64,000 bases of DNA from an uncultured Prochlorococcus sp. (GTDB taxonomy: Bacteria > Cyanobacteriota > Cyanobacteriia > PCC-6307 > Cyanobiaceae). Below are positions 1-8,804 of this stretch, one piece after another; the first letter of the stretch is position 1; each line of letters opens with the position of its first letter. Location of the stretch: NCBI GenBank assembly GCA_902595175.1, contig CACJPB010000001.1, positions 62,001-126,000 of the forward strand, in the 5' to 3' direction. The notes under the pieces were generated by a model that was given only the letters and a program-made list of their open reading frames with translations, ran no database searches and was not told the DNA's origin. Position numbers and translations under genes: made by a program.

Positions 1-1369
1 CAATATGAGCCCATTTAATCTCTTTATCAAAGAATTCCTCTAAAAATAAAGCAGCAGTTATTGAACCACCTGCTCTAGGACCTGTATTTTTCATATCAGC
101 TATATGAGACTTTAAACCTTCTTTATAAGATTTTTGTAAAGGCATTTCCCATAATTCTTCCCCAGACTGAGCTGATGCAGCTTTTAGGTCATTTGCTAGA
201 TCATCATTATTGCTCCAGAATCCAGCTACATCATTCCCTAATGCAACAACAATAGCTCCTGTTAAAGTGGCGAGATCAATTATTGAATCGGGTTTTAAAT
301 TTGATGCGTAAGTTAAAGCATCCGCTAATGTGAGTCTACCCTCTGCATCAGTGTTATTTATTTCAATTGTCTTACCATTAGATGCTTTCACCACATCTCC
401 TGGATGTACTGCAGATCCATTTATCATGTTTTCGCAAGATGCCACAATAAAATGAATTTCTAATCCTTTTGGTTTTATTGCCCCAAGTGCTTTTGCTGCT
501 CCTAAAACTGCAGCGCTTCCGCCCATATCATATTTCATCATTTCAATTTGAGAGGCTCCCACTTTTAGATTGTATCCTCCAGAATCAAAGGTTAAACCCT
601 TCCCAACAAGCGCAATCTTTTCTTTTATAGGCCCCTCTGACTTTAAAGTAAGATGTATAAATTTAGGATCTAGATCAGACCCTTTTGCTACAGCTAAATA
701 TGCACCCATCCCTAAATCTTCACAATCTTTTGCCTCTAAAATTTTTACTTCCAAACCATGATCTTTAGCTATTTGAGAAGCTTGTATAGACATTTCCTGA
801 GGCGTAAGACTATTTGGAGGGGCGGCTACAAGTCTTCTAGCTAGTTCTACACCTTCACATATTTGTGATGTCTCTTCAAAGCTAATATTCTCAAATTTTT
901 TCAGATTCAAAAACTCTATTTCTTTAAGAACTGTCTTTTCATCTTTTTTCTTATTGAATCTATTGTCCTTATAGGCAGATAATCTTACTGACTCTGCTAG
1001 TTGATTTATTTCTAGTTGTGAATTTATAAATTCCCAAGGTAGTAAGATGCTCATTTTTTCATTTTTATCAACAGTTTTCCTTACTAGGTTTCCTATAGAG
1101 TTTTCTATATCACTTTTATTTAGGTCTTTTGATTTGCCAAGACCAACTATGAATAAAGTTTCTAATTTTTGATCTAAAAATTCAAAGCTTAAAGTTTTTC
1201 CTTTTTCTCCTTTAAATTTTTTTTGAGTAACTTTTTTTAGTAATAATTTTGGATCAATAACAAATTTTATGTTTTCGAGTTGGCCTGCAATATCTTCCTC
1301 TAAAACTCCAAAAATTAATGAAGCACCTTGCCAGTTATCTAGATTTTTTTGGAATGAGGAAAATTGCAT
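1..1369 (-). CDS. pepA: Leucyl aminopeptidase, M17 family (partial, C-terminus cut by window edge)
   Basis: This gene is missing from the ORF track because its stop lies outside the window. On the minus strand an ATG at 1369 opens a frame of about 456 codons. It carries the M17 metal-binding elements: a [10 protein letters not shown] stretch and the family signature NTDAEGRL. The family is a cytoplasmic two-metal exopeptidase that removes N-terminal residues, usually as a hexamer. The usual length is near 490 residues, so roughly the last 35 are outside. The N-terminal third is the weakly conserved non-catalytic domain. It lies 24 nt downstream of the GIY-YIG gene on the same strand, so the two may be cotranscribed. 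The identification is secure from the motifs. Confidence 0.96.
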   Translation of the reverse strand, partial: MQFSSFQKNLDNWQGASLIFGVLEEDIAGQLENIKFVIDPKLLLKKVTQKKFKGEKGKTLSFEFLDQKLETLFIVGLGKSKDLNKSDIENSIGNLVRKTVDKNEKMSILLPWEFINSQLEINQLAESVRLSAYKDNRFNKKKDEKTVLKEIEFLNLKKFENISFEETSQICEGVELARRLVAAPPNSLTPQEMSIQASQIAKDHGLEVKILEAKDCEDLGMGAYLAVAKGSDLDPKFIHLTLKSEGPIKEKIALVGKGLTFDSGGYNLKVGASQIEMMKYDMGGSAAVLGAAKALGAIKPKGLEIHFIVASCENMINGSAVHPGDVVKASNGKTIEINNTDAEGRLTLADALTYASNLKPDSIIDLATLTGAIVVALGNDVAGFWSNNDDLANDLKAASAQSGEELWEMPLQKSYKEGLKSHIADMKNTGPRAGGSITAALFLEEFFDKEIKWAHI

Positions 1370-1393
1370 TTGTAAAATGGATTTAATTAGCTT

Positions 1394-2005
1394 TTATTTG
1401 TTTGTGAAAGTAGTTGCCCACCTATCTCGAGTTTCTTTATTAAAAGGTGGTAACCATAAATATATCAGCTGCTGTTCTAATTTACGTCTTAATTTTACTT
1501 CTTTAGGTACATCTAAGAAGAAACGAATATCTTGGTGGCTTGAGAGTTTGTTATGAGCTAGGGCTTCTTTATAGTTCATGAGGTAATTTTTACAGTCATG
1601 TTCTCCCTTCCATCTTTTATTTGCTGAATTTGTTTCTCCAATATAAAGGATTATTTTAGAACTCTCCATCGAGTCAATTACAAAATACATTGCTGGCCCA
1701 TTGTGTATATATTGATTGGTTCTCCAAAAGTTCAATGATAATGGCTGCAAGGAAAACGGATCAATCTTTCTTTCATCGGAAATTGTATTTATAGGAAGAC
1801 TTGTTTGGTGCAAAGTTTTGTTGTGAGTATCTTTTGAAATTTTGAATTGGTGATTATATATTCTTTCCCTCCATTCAGTTAGGATTTTGCCTTTGATTTT
1901 AAGATTATTTGAGTGTTGAAAATTAATTGATGTATTCACATTTGAACCAAATAATTCAATTTGTCTATTTTGGTTTGAAATATTATTTACGTTAAATTTT
2001 TCCAA
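1394..2005 (-). CDS. Stand-alone GIY-YIG domain protein, function unknown
   Basis: The 203-residue product has a GIY-YIG-like core in its second half. MYFVI (about 106-110) and YIGE (121-124) correspond to the paired tyrosine motifs, KRW (130-132) supplies the following basic residue, and a glutamate near 167 precedes a PPFNK stretch, in the place of the metal-binding Glu and downstream Asn of GIY-YIG nucleases. The first 100 residues are polar, rich in Asn and unrecognised. No UvrC, homing-endonuclease or type II restriction context is present. It may be a nuclease acting in DNA repair or turnover, but that is inference. It sits directly upstream of pepA and diverges from the DUF1825 gene. 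Confidence 0.8.
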   Translation of the reverse strand: MEKFNVNNISNQNRQIELFGSNVNTSINFQHSNNLKIKGKILTEWRERIYNHQFKISKDTHNKTLHQTSLPINTISDERKIDPFSLQPLSLNFWRTNQYIHNGPAMYFVIDSMESSKIILYIGETNSANKRWKGEHDCKNYLMNYKEALAHNKLSSHQDIRFFLDVPKEVKLRRKLEQQLIYLWLPPFNKETRDRWATTFTNK

Positions 2006-2155
2006 TATTTATGAAACATGTCTACTAAATCTAATTCTGAAAAAATATAAATCAAAGAATTATTTATAAACTAAAATTTATTAATCTTCTAATCAATTTA
2101 AAAGATTCTTGTTATCTTGTAATTGAGCCTTAATCTGCGAAGTAAAAAAATAGAA

Positions 2156-2479
2156 ATGGGATTCTTTGAGTCAGACATCGTTCAAGAAGAAGCTAAAAAG
2201 CTTTTTACAGATTATCAAGAACTTATGAAACTTGGCTCTGATTATGGAAAATTTGATAGAGAAGGGAAAAAAATGTTTATAAAAAAAATGGAATCTCTTA
2301 TGGATCGTTATAAGGTTTTCATGAAGAGATTTGAATTATCTGAAGATTTTCAAGCAAAAATGACAGTAGAACAATTAAAGACACAGTTAAGTCAATTTGG
2401 GATTACTCCTGATCAAATGTTTGATCAAATGAATAAAACCTTAATAAGAATGAAGGATGAACTTGATAAAACTTCTTAA
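2156..2479 (+). CDS. DUF1825 family protein
   Basis: I place the start at ATG 2156 (MGFFES), not at the TTG at 2123 in the ORF track, because MGFF is the usual beginning of this cyanobacterial family and gives the usual length of about 107 residues. The protein is small, charged and probably all-helical, with repeated Met/Lys-rich segments and a FGITPDQMFDQM stretch towards the C-terminus. There is no signal peptide or membrane segment. The function is unknown; the family is essentially restricted to cyanobacteria. It precedes tyrS by 19 nt on the same strand and may be cotranscribed with it. Confidence 0.88.
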   Translation: MGFFESDIVQEEAKKLFTDYQELMKLGSDYGKFDREGKKMFIKKMESLMDRYKVFMKRFELSEDFQAKMTVEQLKTQLSQFGITPDQMFDQMNKTLIRMKDELDKTS

Positions 2480-2498
2480 AGTTAACGGTTAAAGCTTC

Positions 2499-3737
2499 AT
2501 GACAGATAATTTAAAATTGCCATCATGGCTTTCAAGAGGAATAGAAGAATATTTTCCAAATAAGGGTACAGATCAGACCTTTTCGGAGATAATTGATCAT
2601 GCGAAAAAAAATAATAAAAAATTAAGAGTTAAACTCGGCATCGATCCAACTGGAACCGATATTCATCTTGGGCACAGCATATTGTTTAAAAAACTTAGGG
2701 CATTCCAAGATAATGGACATATTGCAGTTTTAATTATTGGGGATTTTACTGCTCAAATTGGAGATCCAACGGGGAAAAACAAAACAAGAGTTCAGTTATC
2801 GGAAAAACAAGTTAAGGATAATGCAAAAACATACTTAACTCAACTAGGGATGGGAAAACCAGCCAATGAATCTATTTTAGATTTTGATTCAAAAGATAGA
2901 ATAGAAATTAGATATAACAGCGAATGGTTAAAAGGATTAAATCTTAATTCGATAATTGAATTGATGGGGAGTTCAACAGTTAGTCAAATGTTAGCTAAGG
3001 AGGAGTTTAATAAAAGGTACACTTCGCAAGTCCCAATTGCTTTGCATGAATTCTTATATCCACTACTACAAGGTTACGATTCGGTAGTTGTTCAATCAGA
3101 TATTGAGCTTGGAGGCACAGATCAGAAATTTAATATTGCGATAGGAAGAGACCTTCAAAGGCATTTTAAACAAGACCCTCAATTTGGTATTCTGCTGCCA
3201 ATTTTGACAGGTTTAGATGGAATTAAAAAGATGAGTAAATCTGAATTTAATACCGTCGGTTTAACTGAAGATCCTCTTTCAATGTATTCAAAATTAGAAA
3301 AAGTACCCGATAATGTAATACCCACCTATTTTGAATTACTTACTGAATTAGATTTAAGTTTTCTGGAAAACTCAAATCCTCGTGAATTACAGAGAAGAAT
3401 GGCCTTAGAAGTTACTACTTTATTCCATGGAGCCGAAGAAGCATTAAAGGCGCAATCAAACTGCGAAAAATTATTCCTTGGACACAAAGAAAAAGTTGGA
3501 GAAATTCCAGAGATTTCTTTAAAAGAAGTAGTTTTTCCAGTAAAGTTTTTTTACCTGTTAAGTGCTCTAAAACTTTTCAAATCTAGCAGCGAATCAAAAA
3601 GATCTATTAAAGGTGGGGGTGTAAAAATTGATAGTCAAAAAGTAATAAATCCTGATTTAGTTTTTAATTCAAAAAATGATTTGGAAGGAAAAATTTTGCA
3701 AATTGGAAAAAAAATAATTAAGAGGTTTGAAAACTGA
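2499..3737 (+). CDS. tyrS: Tyrosyl-tRNA synthetase
   Basis: Class I aminoacyl-tRNA synthetase that charges tRNA-Tyr in the cytoplasm. The HIGH-type motif reads HLGH at residues 56-59 and the KMSKS loop is present intact at 244-248. The tyrosine-binding region includes the GGTDQKFN stretch near 205-212. The final 60 residues look like an S4-type RNA-binding domain ([12 protein letters not shown]). The length of 412 fits the longer bacterial TyrS type. The ATG at 2499 is the only sensible start. pyrF follows after 6 nt, so the two genes are very likely in one transcript. Confidence 0.97.
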   Translation: MTDNLKLPSWLSRGIEEYFPNKGTDQTFSEIIDHAKKNNKKLRVKLGIDPTGTDIHLGHSILFKKLRAFQDNGHIAVLIIGDFTAQIGDPTGKNKTRVQLSEKQVKDNAKTYLTQLGMGKPANESILDFDSKDRIEIRYNSEWLKGLNLNSIIELMGSSTVSQMLAKEEFNKRYTSQVPIALHEFLYPLLQGYDSVVVQSDIELGGTDQKFNIAIGRDLQRHFKQDPQFGILLPILTGLDGIKKMSKSEFNTVGLTEDPLSMYSKLEKVPDNVIPTYFELLTELDLSFLENSNPRELQRRMALEVTTLFHGAEEALKAQSNCEKLFLGHKEKVGEIPEISLKEVVFPVKFFYLLSALKLFKSSSESKRSIKGGGVKIDSQKVINPDLVFNSKNDLEGKILQIGKKIIKRFEN

Positions 3738-3743
3738 AAATTG

Positions 3744-4472
3744 ATGAATAACAGATTTAATTCGGAGGATAAAATAATATTGGCAATTGATGGATTAGAT
3801 GTAAGTCAAGCAAAATTACTTTTGGAAAAATGTCCAAATATTAAGTGGGTGAAAGTTGGTTTAGAACTTTTTGTTAGGGAAGGTCCGAGGGTTATTGAAA
3901 TATTAAAAGGTTTAAATAAAAAAATTTTTTTAGACTTAAAATTTCATGATATTCCAAATACCATGAGCGCAGCATGTTTCCAAGTTTCAAAATTAGGGGT
4001 TGATATAATTTCTGTTCATGCTTCAGCAGGTTTAAAAGCTCTTAAGGATTCGAAAAAAGCATCTTTAGAAGGAGCCACCTCAGTCAGTGTAAAACCTCCA
4101 TTAGTTATAGGAATAACTGTTTTAACAAGCTTTTCTCTTAAAGATTTTCAAACTGATCTTGATAGAAATAATTCAATTGAAGAAAATGTATTGAGACTTG
4201 CAAAGTTATCTTTTGATGCCGGATTAGATGGATGTGTTTGTTCCCCTTGGGAGGTAAAAATGTTGAGATCTATTTATAATAATAATTTTGAACTTATTAC
4301 ACCAGGTATCAGATTAAATGTTGACAATAAAGATGATCAAAATAGAATTATGACTCCATATGAAGCTATAGATAATGGCGCTTCTAAGTTAGTCATTGGC
4401 AGATCAATTTCAAAAGCTATAGATCCCAATAAAGCTCTAATAAAAATATTTAAATCTATTGATTCTGATTAA
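3744..4472 (+). CDS. pyrF: Orotidine 5'-phosphate decarboxylase
   Basis: Catalyses the last step of de novo UMP synthesis, OMP to UMP. The catalytic Asp/Lys cluster is visible as [10 protein letters not shown] near residues 64-73, and the phosphate-binding end reads VIGRSI near the C-terminus. I use ATG 3744 in place of the TTG one codon upstream; the product is 242 residues, slightly long for the family because of a loop around residue 135. It follows tyrS by 6 nt. Its 3' end overlaps the 3' end of plsY on the opposite strand by 17 bp. Confidence 0.95.
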   Translation: MNNRFNSEDKIILAIDGLDVSQAKLLLEKCPNIKWVKVGLELFVREGPRVIEILKGLNKKIFLDLKFHDIPNTMSAACFQVSKLGVDIISVHASAGLKALKDSKKASLEGATSVSVKPPLVIGITVLTSFSLKDFQTDLDRNNSIEENVLRLAKLSFDAGLDGCVCSPWEVKMLRSIYNNNFELITPGIRLNVDNKDDQNRIMTPYEAIDNGASKLVIGRSISKAIDPNKALIKIFKSIDSD

Positions 4473-5049
4473 TTTTGGATTCTTCTCCCTTAAGCAATCT
4501 CGTTATGTTTGTTCTATGTTTCCAGATTACTAATAATGCCACAATTAAACTAATAAAAAAATAAGAGTGTATAAATTTCCCTAAGTAAAAAAACATAAAA
4601 ATAGGAAGTAAGATTGCAGCTGAAATACTGGATAAAGAAACAAATTTAGTTTTTGTTAGGACTATTAAAAAAATACCAAGAGATGCGAGTCCAACTTTCC
4701 AAGAAAGAGCTAAAAACATACCTAATCCAGTCGCAACAGCTTTCCCTCCTTTACCTCTAAGCCAAATTGGCCAAATATGTCCTGAGATAGCTGATATCCC
4801 TGCTATAACTTCTATTAATCCTTGATCTGTATAATATTGAGCAATTTTTACTGAAATAAGGCCTTTCCCAACGTCAATGATAAATACAAAAAGTGCTGGC
4901 CATTTCCCAACATTTCTTAAGACATTTGTGGCACCTGTAGATCCAGAACCTATAGTTCTTAGATCTATATTTTTGAGATATTTTCCAATTAAAAAACCTG
5001 TCGGAAGTGATCCTAAAAGATAACTTACAAAAATTATTAAGATATTCAT
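4456..5049 (-). CDS. plsY: Acyl-phosphate:glycerol-3-phosphate acyltransferase (PlsY)
   Basis: Integral membrane enzyme that moves an acyl group from acyl-phosphate to glycerol 3-phosphate, the first step of phosphatidate synthesis. The diagnostic PlsY motifs are present: [12 protein letters not shown] near residues 35-46 and [12 protein letters not shown] near 100-110. Five hydrophobic segments fit the known topology, and 197 residues is the usual size. It is the last gene of a leftward run with DUF3086, DUF3119 and an MlaE-type permease, only 5 nt after the DUF3086 gene, which suggests coexpression of membrane-lipid functions. Confidence 0.95.
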   Translation of the reverse strand: MNILIIFVSYLLGSLPTGFLIGKYLKNIDLRTIGSGSTGATNVLRNVGKWPALFVFIIDVGKGLISVKIAQYYTDQGLIEVIAGISAISGHIWPIWLRGKGGKAVATGLGMFLALSWKVGLASLGIFLIVLTKTKFVSLSSISAAILLPIFMFFYLGKFIHSYFFISLIVALLVIWKHRTNITRLLKGEESKINQNQ

Positions 5050-5054
5050 GAAGC

Positions 5055-6065
5055 TTAGTTTAGTTCAAGATCATCGTAAATTTCATTATCTGAACCAGCA
5101 AATGCAACCCACAATGGGAATTGAAGTATAGGAATTTCTACAGAGGTTTCTGCTGCATCAATGATAATAAATGGCAATTCTTCATTCGCTTCTAATCTAT
5201 CAGCTCTCTCGATGACACCTTCGGGCCTTTCAAAAAGAACAATCCCACTATTAGGTCCAAAGTCATCCCTTGTGAGACCAAGTGAATCTTGAAGAATTCT
5301 TCTCCATTCACCTAGTCGTTCAGGCTGCGAAGCTAAAATAAGAGTCTGAAACTGATCTCCATATAGTTCGCCAAGAATAGATATTAACCCAGCTGATAAC
5401 AAGGCATTTTTTTGTCGAGAACCTCTACTTTCAAGAGAACCTCTGCCGCCCATGCTAAAGAACCAATCATCCATAATTTCTATATCTGATGAATCAAGAC
5501 TCCGTCTTAATTTCCAAGGTTCTGCATAAAAATCAGGTTGTTCTGTAAAACTTGAAAAGCAACTTTTTATAATCTCTTCATCTGGCTTAAATGTTTCAGA
5601 AAGAGCGGGAACATTAACTACATTATTTGTGCTATTCTTCTGTTTTTTCTCATCAAGGGGAGAAGGCTTTACGATTATTGGTTGTGAAACTAATTCAAGT
5701 TTCTCTACATTTTGTGAAAGATTTTGCAAAGCTCCAGTTAAGTACTCTTGAAAGCCTTTAACTCTTTTAGCAATATTGTCTGACTGTCCTTTAAAATTCG
5801 TCTCAATATCTTTTTCTATTAAATTTTTTTTTGTTTCTAACTCTTTTATTTCTTTAACTAAAGAGTCTTTTTTTGTAAAGAGATCTCTAAAAATTTCATT
5901 AGAAATTTCATCAAAAGATTTAGTTGATTTATCATTTTTTGGTGTAATTTTTTTATTTTGCGTTGTATTTTTCTTACTAATTTGTTTGGTTTTATCATCT
6001 GAAATTGACTTATTTGGTAATAATTCCTTTTCAGGATTATTGTCGGAAATTTCTGTATTGGTCAT
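5055..6065 (-). CDS. DUF3086 domain protein, coiled-coil N-terminus
   Basis: A 336-residue protein in two parts. Residues 1-135 are Lys/Glu/Asn-rich and low in complexity, with a likely coiled coil around 60-130 ([17 protein letters not shown]). Residues 170-336 form a compact domain with [25 protein letters not shown] and a C-terminal PLWVAFAGS stretch, which I recognise as the cyanobacterial DUF3086 type. There is no signal peptide or membrane segment. The function is unknown. It lies 35 nt after the DUF3119 gene and 5 nt before plsY on the same strand, so a role linked to the membrane or envelope is a context-based guess only. Confidence 0.85.
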   Translation of the reverse strand: MTNTEISDNNPEKELLPNKSISDDKTKQISKKNTTQNKKITPKNDKSTKSFDEISNEIFRDLFTKKDSLVKEIKELETKKNLIEKDIETNFKGQSDNIAKRVKGFQEYLTGALQNLSQNVEKLELVSQPIIVKPSPLDEKKQKNSTNNVVNVPALSETFKPDEEIIKSCFSSFTEQPDFYAEPWKLRRSLDSSDIEIMDDWFFSMGGRGSLESRGSRQKNALLSAGLISILGELYGDQFQTLILASQPERLGEWRRILQDSLGLTRDDFGPNSGIVLFERPEGVIERADRLEANEELPFIIIDAAETSVEIPILQFPLWVAFAGSDNEIYDDLELN

Positions 6066-6100
6066 TTAAATAATTTTGATGATTAGGCAAAGTCTGAATT

Positions 6101-6505
6101 TTAAGAATTTTTAATTTCTAGGGAATCAACTTTTTTTAAGAGCTCATCTTTTAATTGCTTTGGATTAAATAAAATTGGTAACAAATGAGGGCTGGACTTT
6201 TCTCTAAAATAAAAAATACCTGGGATTATAGGAAAAAAGAATTTCCACGATATCCAGTTCTTGAATGGAAAAGTTCTAATCTCTTTCCCTAATTGTAAAA
6301 CGATAAAATCATCATTTGTTATTTTTATTCTTAAGGTGAATGACTGAAGTAATAAAAAAAAGCTAAAAGAAGCAAAAACTATTGTTGGCAAAGAACCAAT
6401 ATTCAAAAACAAAAGCATAAAACTTAAAACTATTAAAATGATTGGCAACCGAAATGAAGGAGATATTATTACTGGTTCCTCTTTTTTTGATTTAATATTA
6501 AACAT
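6101..6505 (-). CDS. DUF3119 family membrane protein
   Basis: I choose the ATG at 6505 (MFNIKSKK) over the TTG four codons upstream in the ORF track; this leaves 4 nt between this gene and the upstream permease gene. The 134-residue product has two adjacent hydrophobic segments (about 18-60) followed by a cytoplasmic-type domain with a FYFREKSSPHLLPILF stretch typical of DUF3119, a cyanobacterial family of unknown function. The arrangement resembles small PH-like membrane-anchored domains, but I cannot confirm that. The tight linkage to an MlaE-type permease suggests a lipid-related partner. Confidence 0.82.
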   Translation of the reverse strand: MFNIKSKKEEPVIISPSFRLPIILIVLSFMLLFLNIGSLPTIVFASFSFFLLLQSFTLRIKITNDDFIVLQLGKEIRTFPFKNWISWKFFFPIIPGIFYFREKSSPHLLPILFNPKQLKDELLKKVDSLEIKNS

Positions 6506-6509
6506 GATA

Positions 6510-7265
6510 TCACCCAAATAAAATTTGCGTTAGTAATACATCCATTAAAGATACAGTAACGAGTGTCATTACAACTGCACCTGTTGTACTTGTTCCAACT
6601 TCTTTTGGACCTCCTTTAGTTGTGAGTCCATATCCACAGGCAATGATTGAAATAAGTAACCCGAACACTACAGATTTTATTAACATTGAACTTAAGTCTG
6701 TACTGGTTAAACTCACATTACCTGATCTTACAGATGTCCAAAAAACTATTGGAGGAACTTTATAAAAAATTGTGCTCCAAATTTGTCCACTCCATAAAGC
6801 TACAGATAAAAACAAAAGACACTGTATTGGAGACATTATTACCATCGATAGTAACCTTGGTACTACCAAATATTGGACCGGTTCGGTCCTTAACATTGTT
6901 ATTGCCTCAATTTGTTCTGTGACTTTCATAGTGCCCAGTTGAGCAGCATAGGCAGTGGCAACCTTTCCAGTCATTAAAGTAGCAGTTAGAAGAGGAGCCA
7001 TTTCTCTCGCCATGCCTACTGCTAATAAACCTCCAATTTCACTTGAAACCCCCATACTTGTAAGTTGAGATGCAACTTGAATATTAAATACTGTACCTGC
7101 TGCAATTCCTGTAATTAATACAATTAATAAACTGCCAGGACCTGACTCCATAAGTTGGTCAAAGAGATCATTTTTGGAAATTTTACCCTTAAGGATAAAA
7201 TTAATTGCTTGCCCACCAATGATTAAGCTGCTTAGAAGTCTTTTGAAAAAATTTAGGTAATACAT
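6510..7265 (-). CDS. MlaE-type ABC transporter permease
   Basis: A 251-residue polytopic membrane protein with the MlaE/TTG2B family pattern: an N-terminal amphipathic segment, the conserved central stretch EIGGLLAVGMAREMAPLLTA, then KVTEQIEAITMLRTEP, and a C-terminal TKGGPKEVGTSTTGAVV. In other bacteria and chloroplasts (MlaE, TGD1) these permeases move phospholipids between membranes together with an ATPase and an MCE substrate-binding protein. Neither partner is in this window. It lies 9 nt after the MFS gene and is followed by DUF3119. The family call is firm; the substrate is inferred. Confidence 0.92.
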   Translation of the reverse strand: MYYLNFFKRLLSSLIIGGQAINFILKGKISKNDLFDQLMESGPGSLLIVLITGIAAGTVFNIQVASQLTSMGVSSEIGGLLAVGMAREMAPLLTATLMTGKVATAYAAQLGTMKVTEQIEAITMLRTEPVQYLVVPRLLSMVIMSPIQCLLFLSVALWSGQIWSTIFYKVPPIVFWTSVRSGNVSLTSTDLSSMLIKSVVFGLLISIIACGYGLTTKGGPKEVGTSTTGAVVMTLVTVSLMDVLLTQILFG

Positions 7266-7274
7266 ATCTTTATA

Positions 7275-8672
7275 TTAGTTTGGAATTAATTTTCGATCCC
7301 ATTTTCGCATGATTAAAAGACCAATTATTACTAATATTGAGGGTATAAAACCAATACACAATCTAATAGTTAATTGTGCTGAGTAGCATTGTTCAATAAT
7401 ATTTTGACGATCATTATCAATAAAGCATGATTGATAACCTGATAAATACAATAAAAATCCTAATAATTGAACACTAAACGCGATACCAATCTTCTGAATA
7501 AGTACCATCCAAGCAGTATATAGTCCTGCCGGTTTCTCTGGGTCTTCGTCTATTGCATCAGGAAGTAGTGACCAAGGGATAAGAAAAGCGGTTGAAGCTC
7601 CAATGCCAATAAGACAGATTATGAAAATTAAAAGAATGAACAGAAATATGTTGCCGGCATTTAGGAATAAACTATCTCCAACTCCTGAAATTTTTGATAA
7701 TGAAGGTAAAAATAATGCTGCCGTACATGAAATAATCCACATAATCCCTCCATAGTTTAAAGCTGAAATCCTGTTTAATTTATTTGATACTCTGGTCCAT
7801 ATTTGTAAACCTACTAAAGCACTAATTTGGAAAGGAATCGGGATCCACTTGGCGATATATGTTGGTACATTCAGTACATCTTCTACATATATTAATGCTA
7901 CTGTTTGCATCAATTGTAAGGCGCACCAAAGAAGAATATAAAGCGTGATAACTTTTAGAAATTTTTTATTTTTGAAGATTCTTTTGAATTGAAGTGTTAT
8001 GGCTTCAACTTTTCCTGAAGGTCTTCTTGCTTTTTTGGCGAATGGAGCCAATCCCCAACAAGAAATTAATGTTGCAGCAACTGCAATAAATCCGCTTATT
8101 TTACCCATTAAAAAATATTCATTATTTGCTGATCCTTCAGAACTCAATACAACTCCAGCAATTATTAAACCAGTTAGTCCTGCAATTATTGAGCCAGTAA
8201 ATCTAGATGCGTTTAGTCTTGTTCTTATTGCTGTTTTTTCTGAAATCTCAGTAGATAGGGCTGCAAAAGGAAGATTAATACTTGTATAAGCAGTCATTAC
8301 AATTATAGAAATAATGGCATAGTAAATAGTCTTGGTTAGCACTGAGCCAGTGGGCGTCCACCATATCGCAGCTAAAGAGAAACCAAGAGGAACAGATGCG
8401 AATACCATCCAAGGGATTCTAGGCCCCCATCTTGATTTAGTACGATCACTTAACCATCCAATTAACGGATCATTTACTGCATCCCATATCTTTATTAACA
8501 TTAATAATGAACCTGCAATTATTACTGGTAAACCAGCAGAAATAAAGAATTTGAACAGAAAAAAACCAAATTGCGTCGCGACTAAACCTGTGCCTGCATC
8601 TCCTAGCCCATAAGAGAACATTAATCTTGTTGTTGATCTAGTAATATTTTTTTTCGAGTGTGAATTTTCCAA
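7275..8672 (-). CDS. MFS transporter, GPH (melibiose-type) cation symporter family
   Basis: A 465-residue polytopic membrane protein with about twelve hydrophobic segments. The N-terminus reads MFSYGLGDAGTGL and KIWDAVNDPLIGWLSDRT, which is the hallmark of the glycoside-pentoside-hexuronide:cation symporter family related to MelB; a second hallmark LLPDAIDEDPEKPAG occurs near residue 370. The start appears to be TTG (MENSHSKK), with no ATG until the first helix. The substrate cannot be read from sequence. It heads the leftward run leading to the MlaE-type permease and faces tRNA-Gly across about 60 bp. Confidence 0.88.
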   Translation of the reverse strand: MENSHSKKNITRSTTRLMFSYGLGDAGTGLVATQFGFFLFKFFISAGLPVIIAGSLLMLIKIWDAVNDPLIGWLSDRTKSRWGPRIPWMVFASVPLGFSLAAIWWTPTGSVLTKTIYYAIISIIVMTAYTSINLPFAALSTEISEKTAIRTRLNASRFTGSIIAGLTGLIIAGVVLSSEGSANNEYFLMGKISGFIAVAATLISCWGLAPFAKKARRPSGKVEAITLQFKRIFKNKKFLKVITLYILLWCALQLMQTVALIYVEDVLNVPTYIAKWIPIPFQISALVGLQIWTRVSNKLNRISALNYGGIMWIISCTAALFLPSLSKISGVGDSLFLNAGNIFLFILLIFIICLIGIGASTAFLIPWSLLPDAIDEDPEKPAGLYTAWMVLIQKIGIAFSVQLLGFLLYLSGYQSCFIDNDRQNIIEQCYSAQLTIRLCIGFIPSILVIIGLLIMRKWDRKLIPN

Positions 8673-8733
8673 TCTTTTTGCTTTGTTGATTGTTTGATAA
8701 TGTATTATTGCAATGGTAATTCTATTACTTAAT

Positions 8734-8804
8734 GCGGGCGTGGTTTAGTGGTAAAACCTCAGCCTTCCAAGCTGAAGATGCGGGTTCGATTCCCGCCGCC
8801 CGCT
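8734..8804 (+). tRNA. tRNA-Gly (anticodon TCC)
   Basis: A complete cloverleaf can be drawn: acceptor GCGGGCG pairs with CGCCCGC, the D-arm contains GTGGTAAAAC, the anticodon stem TCAGC/GCTGA encloses the loop CTTCCAA (anticodon TCC), and the T-arm is GCGGG-TTCGATT-CCCGC. The length is 71 nt and CCA is not encoded. The 3' end touches the stop codon of the oppositely oriented glgX-like gene with no spacer. Confidence 0.98.

Noticed and set aside
5776-6069. 97-aa hydrophobic plus-strand ORF
   Set aside because: Antisense of the Lys/Glu-rich coiled-coil part of the DUF3086 gene, which always yields Phe/Leu-rich shadows.
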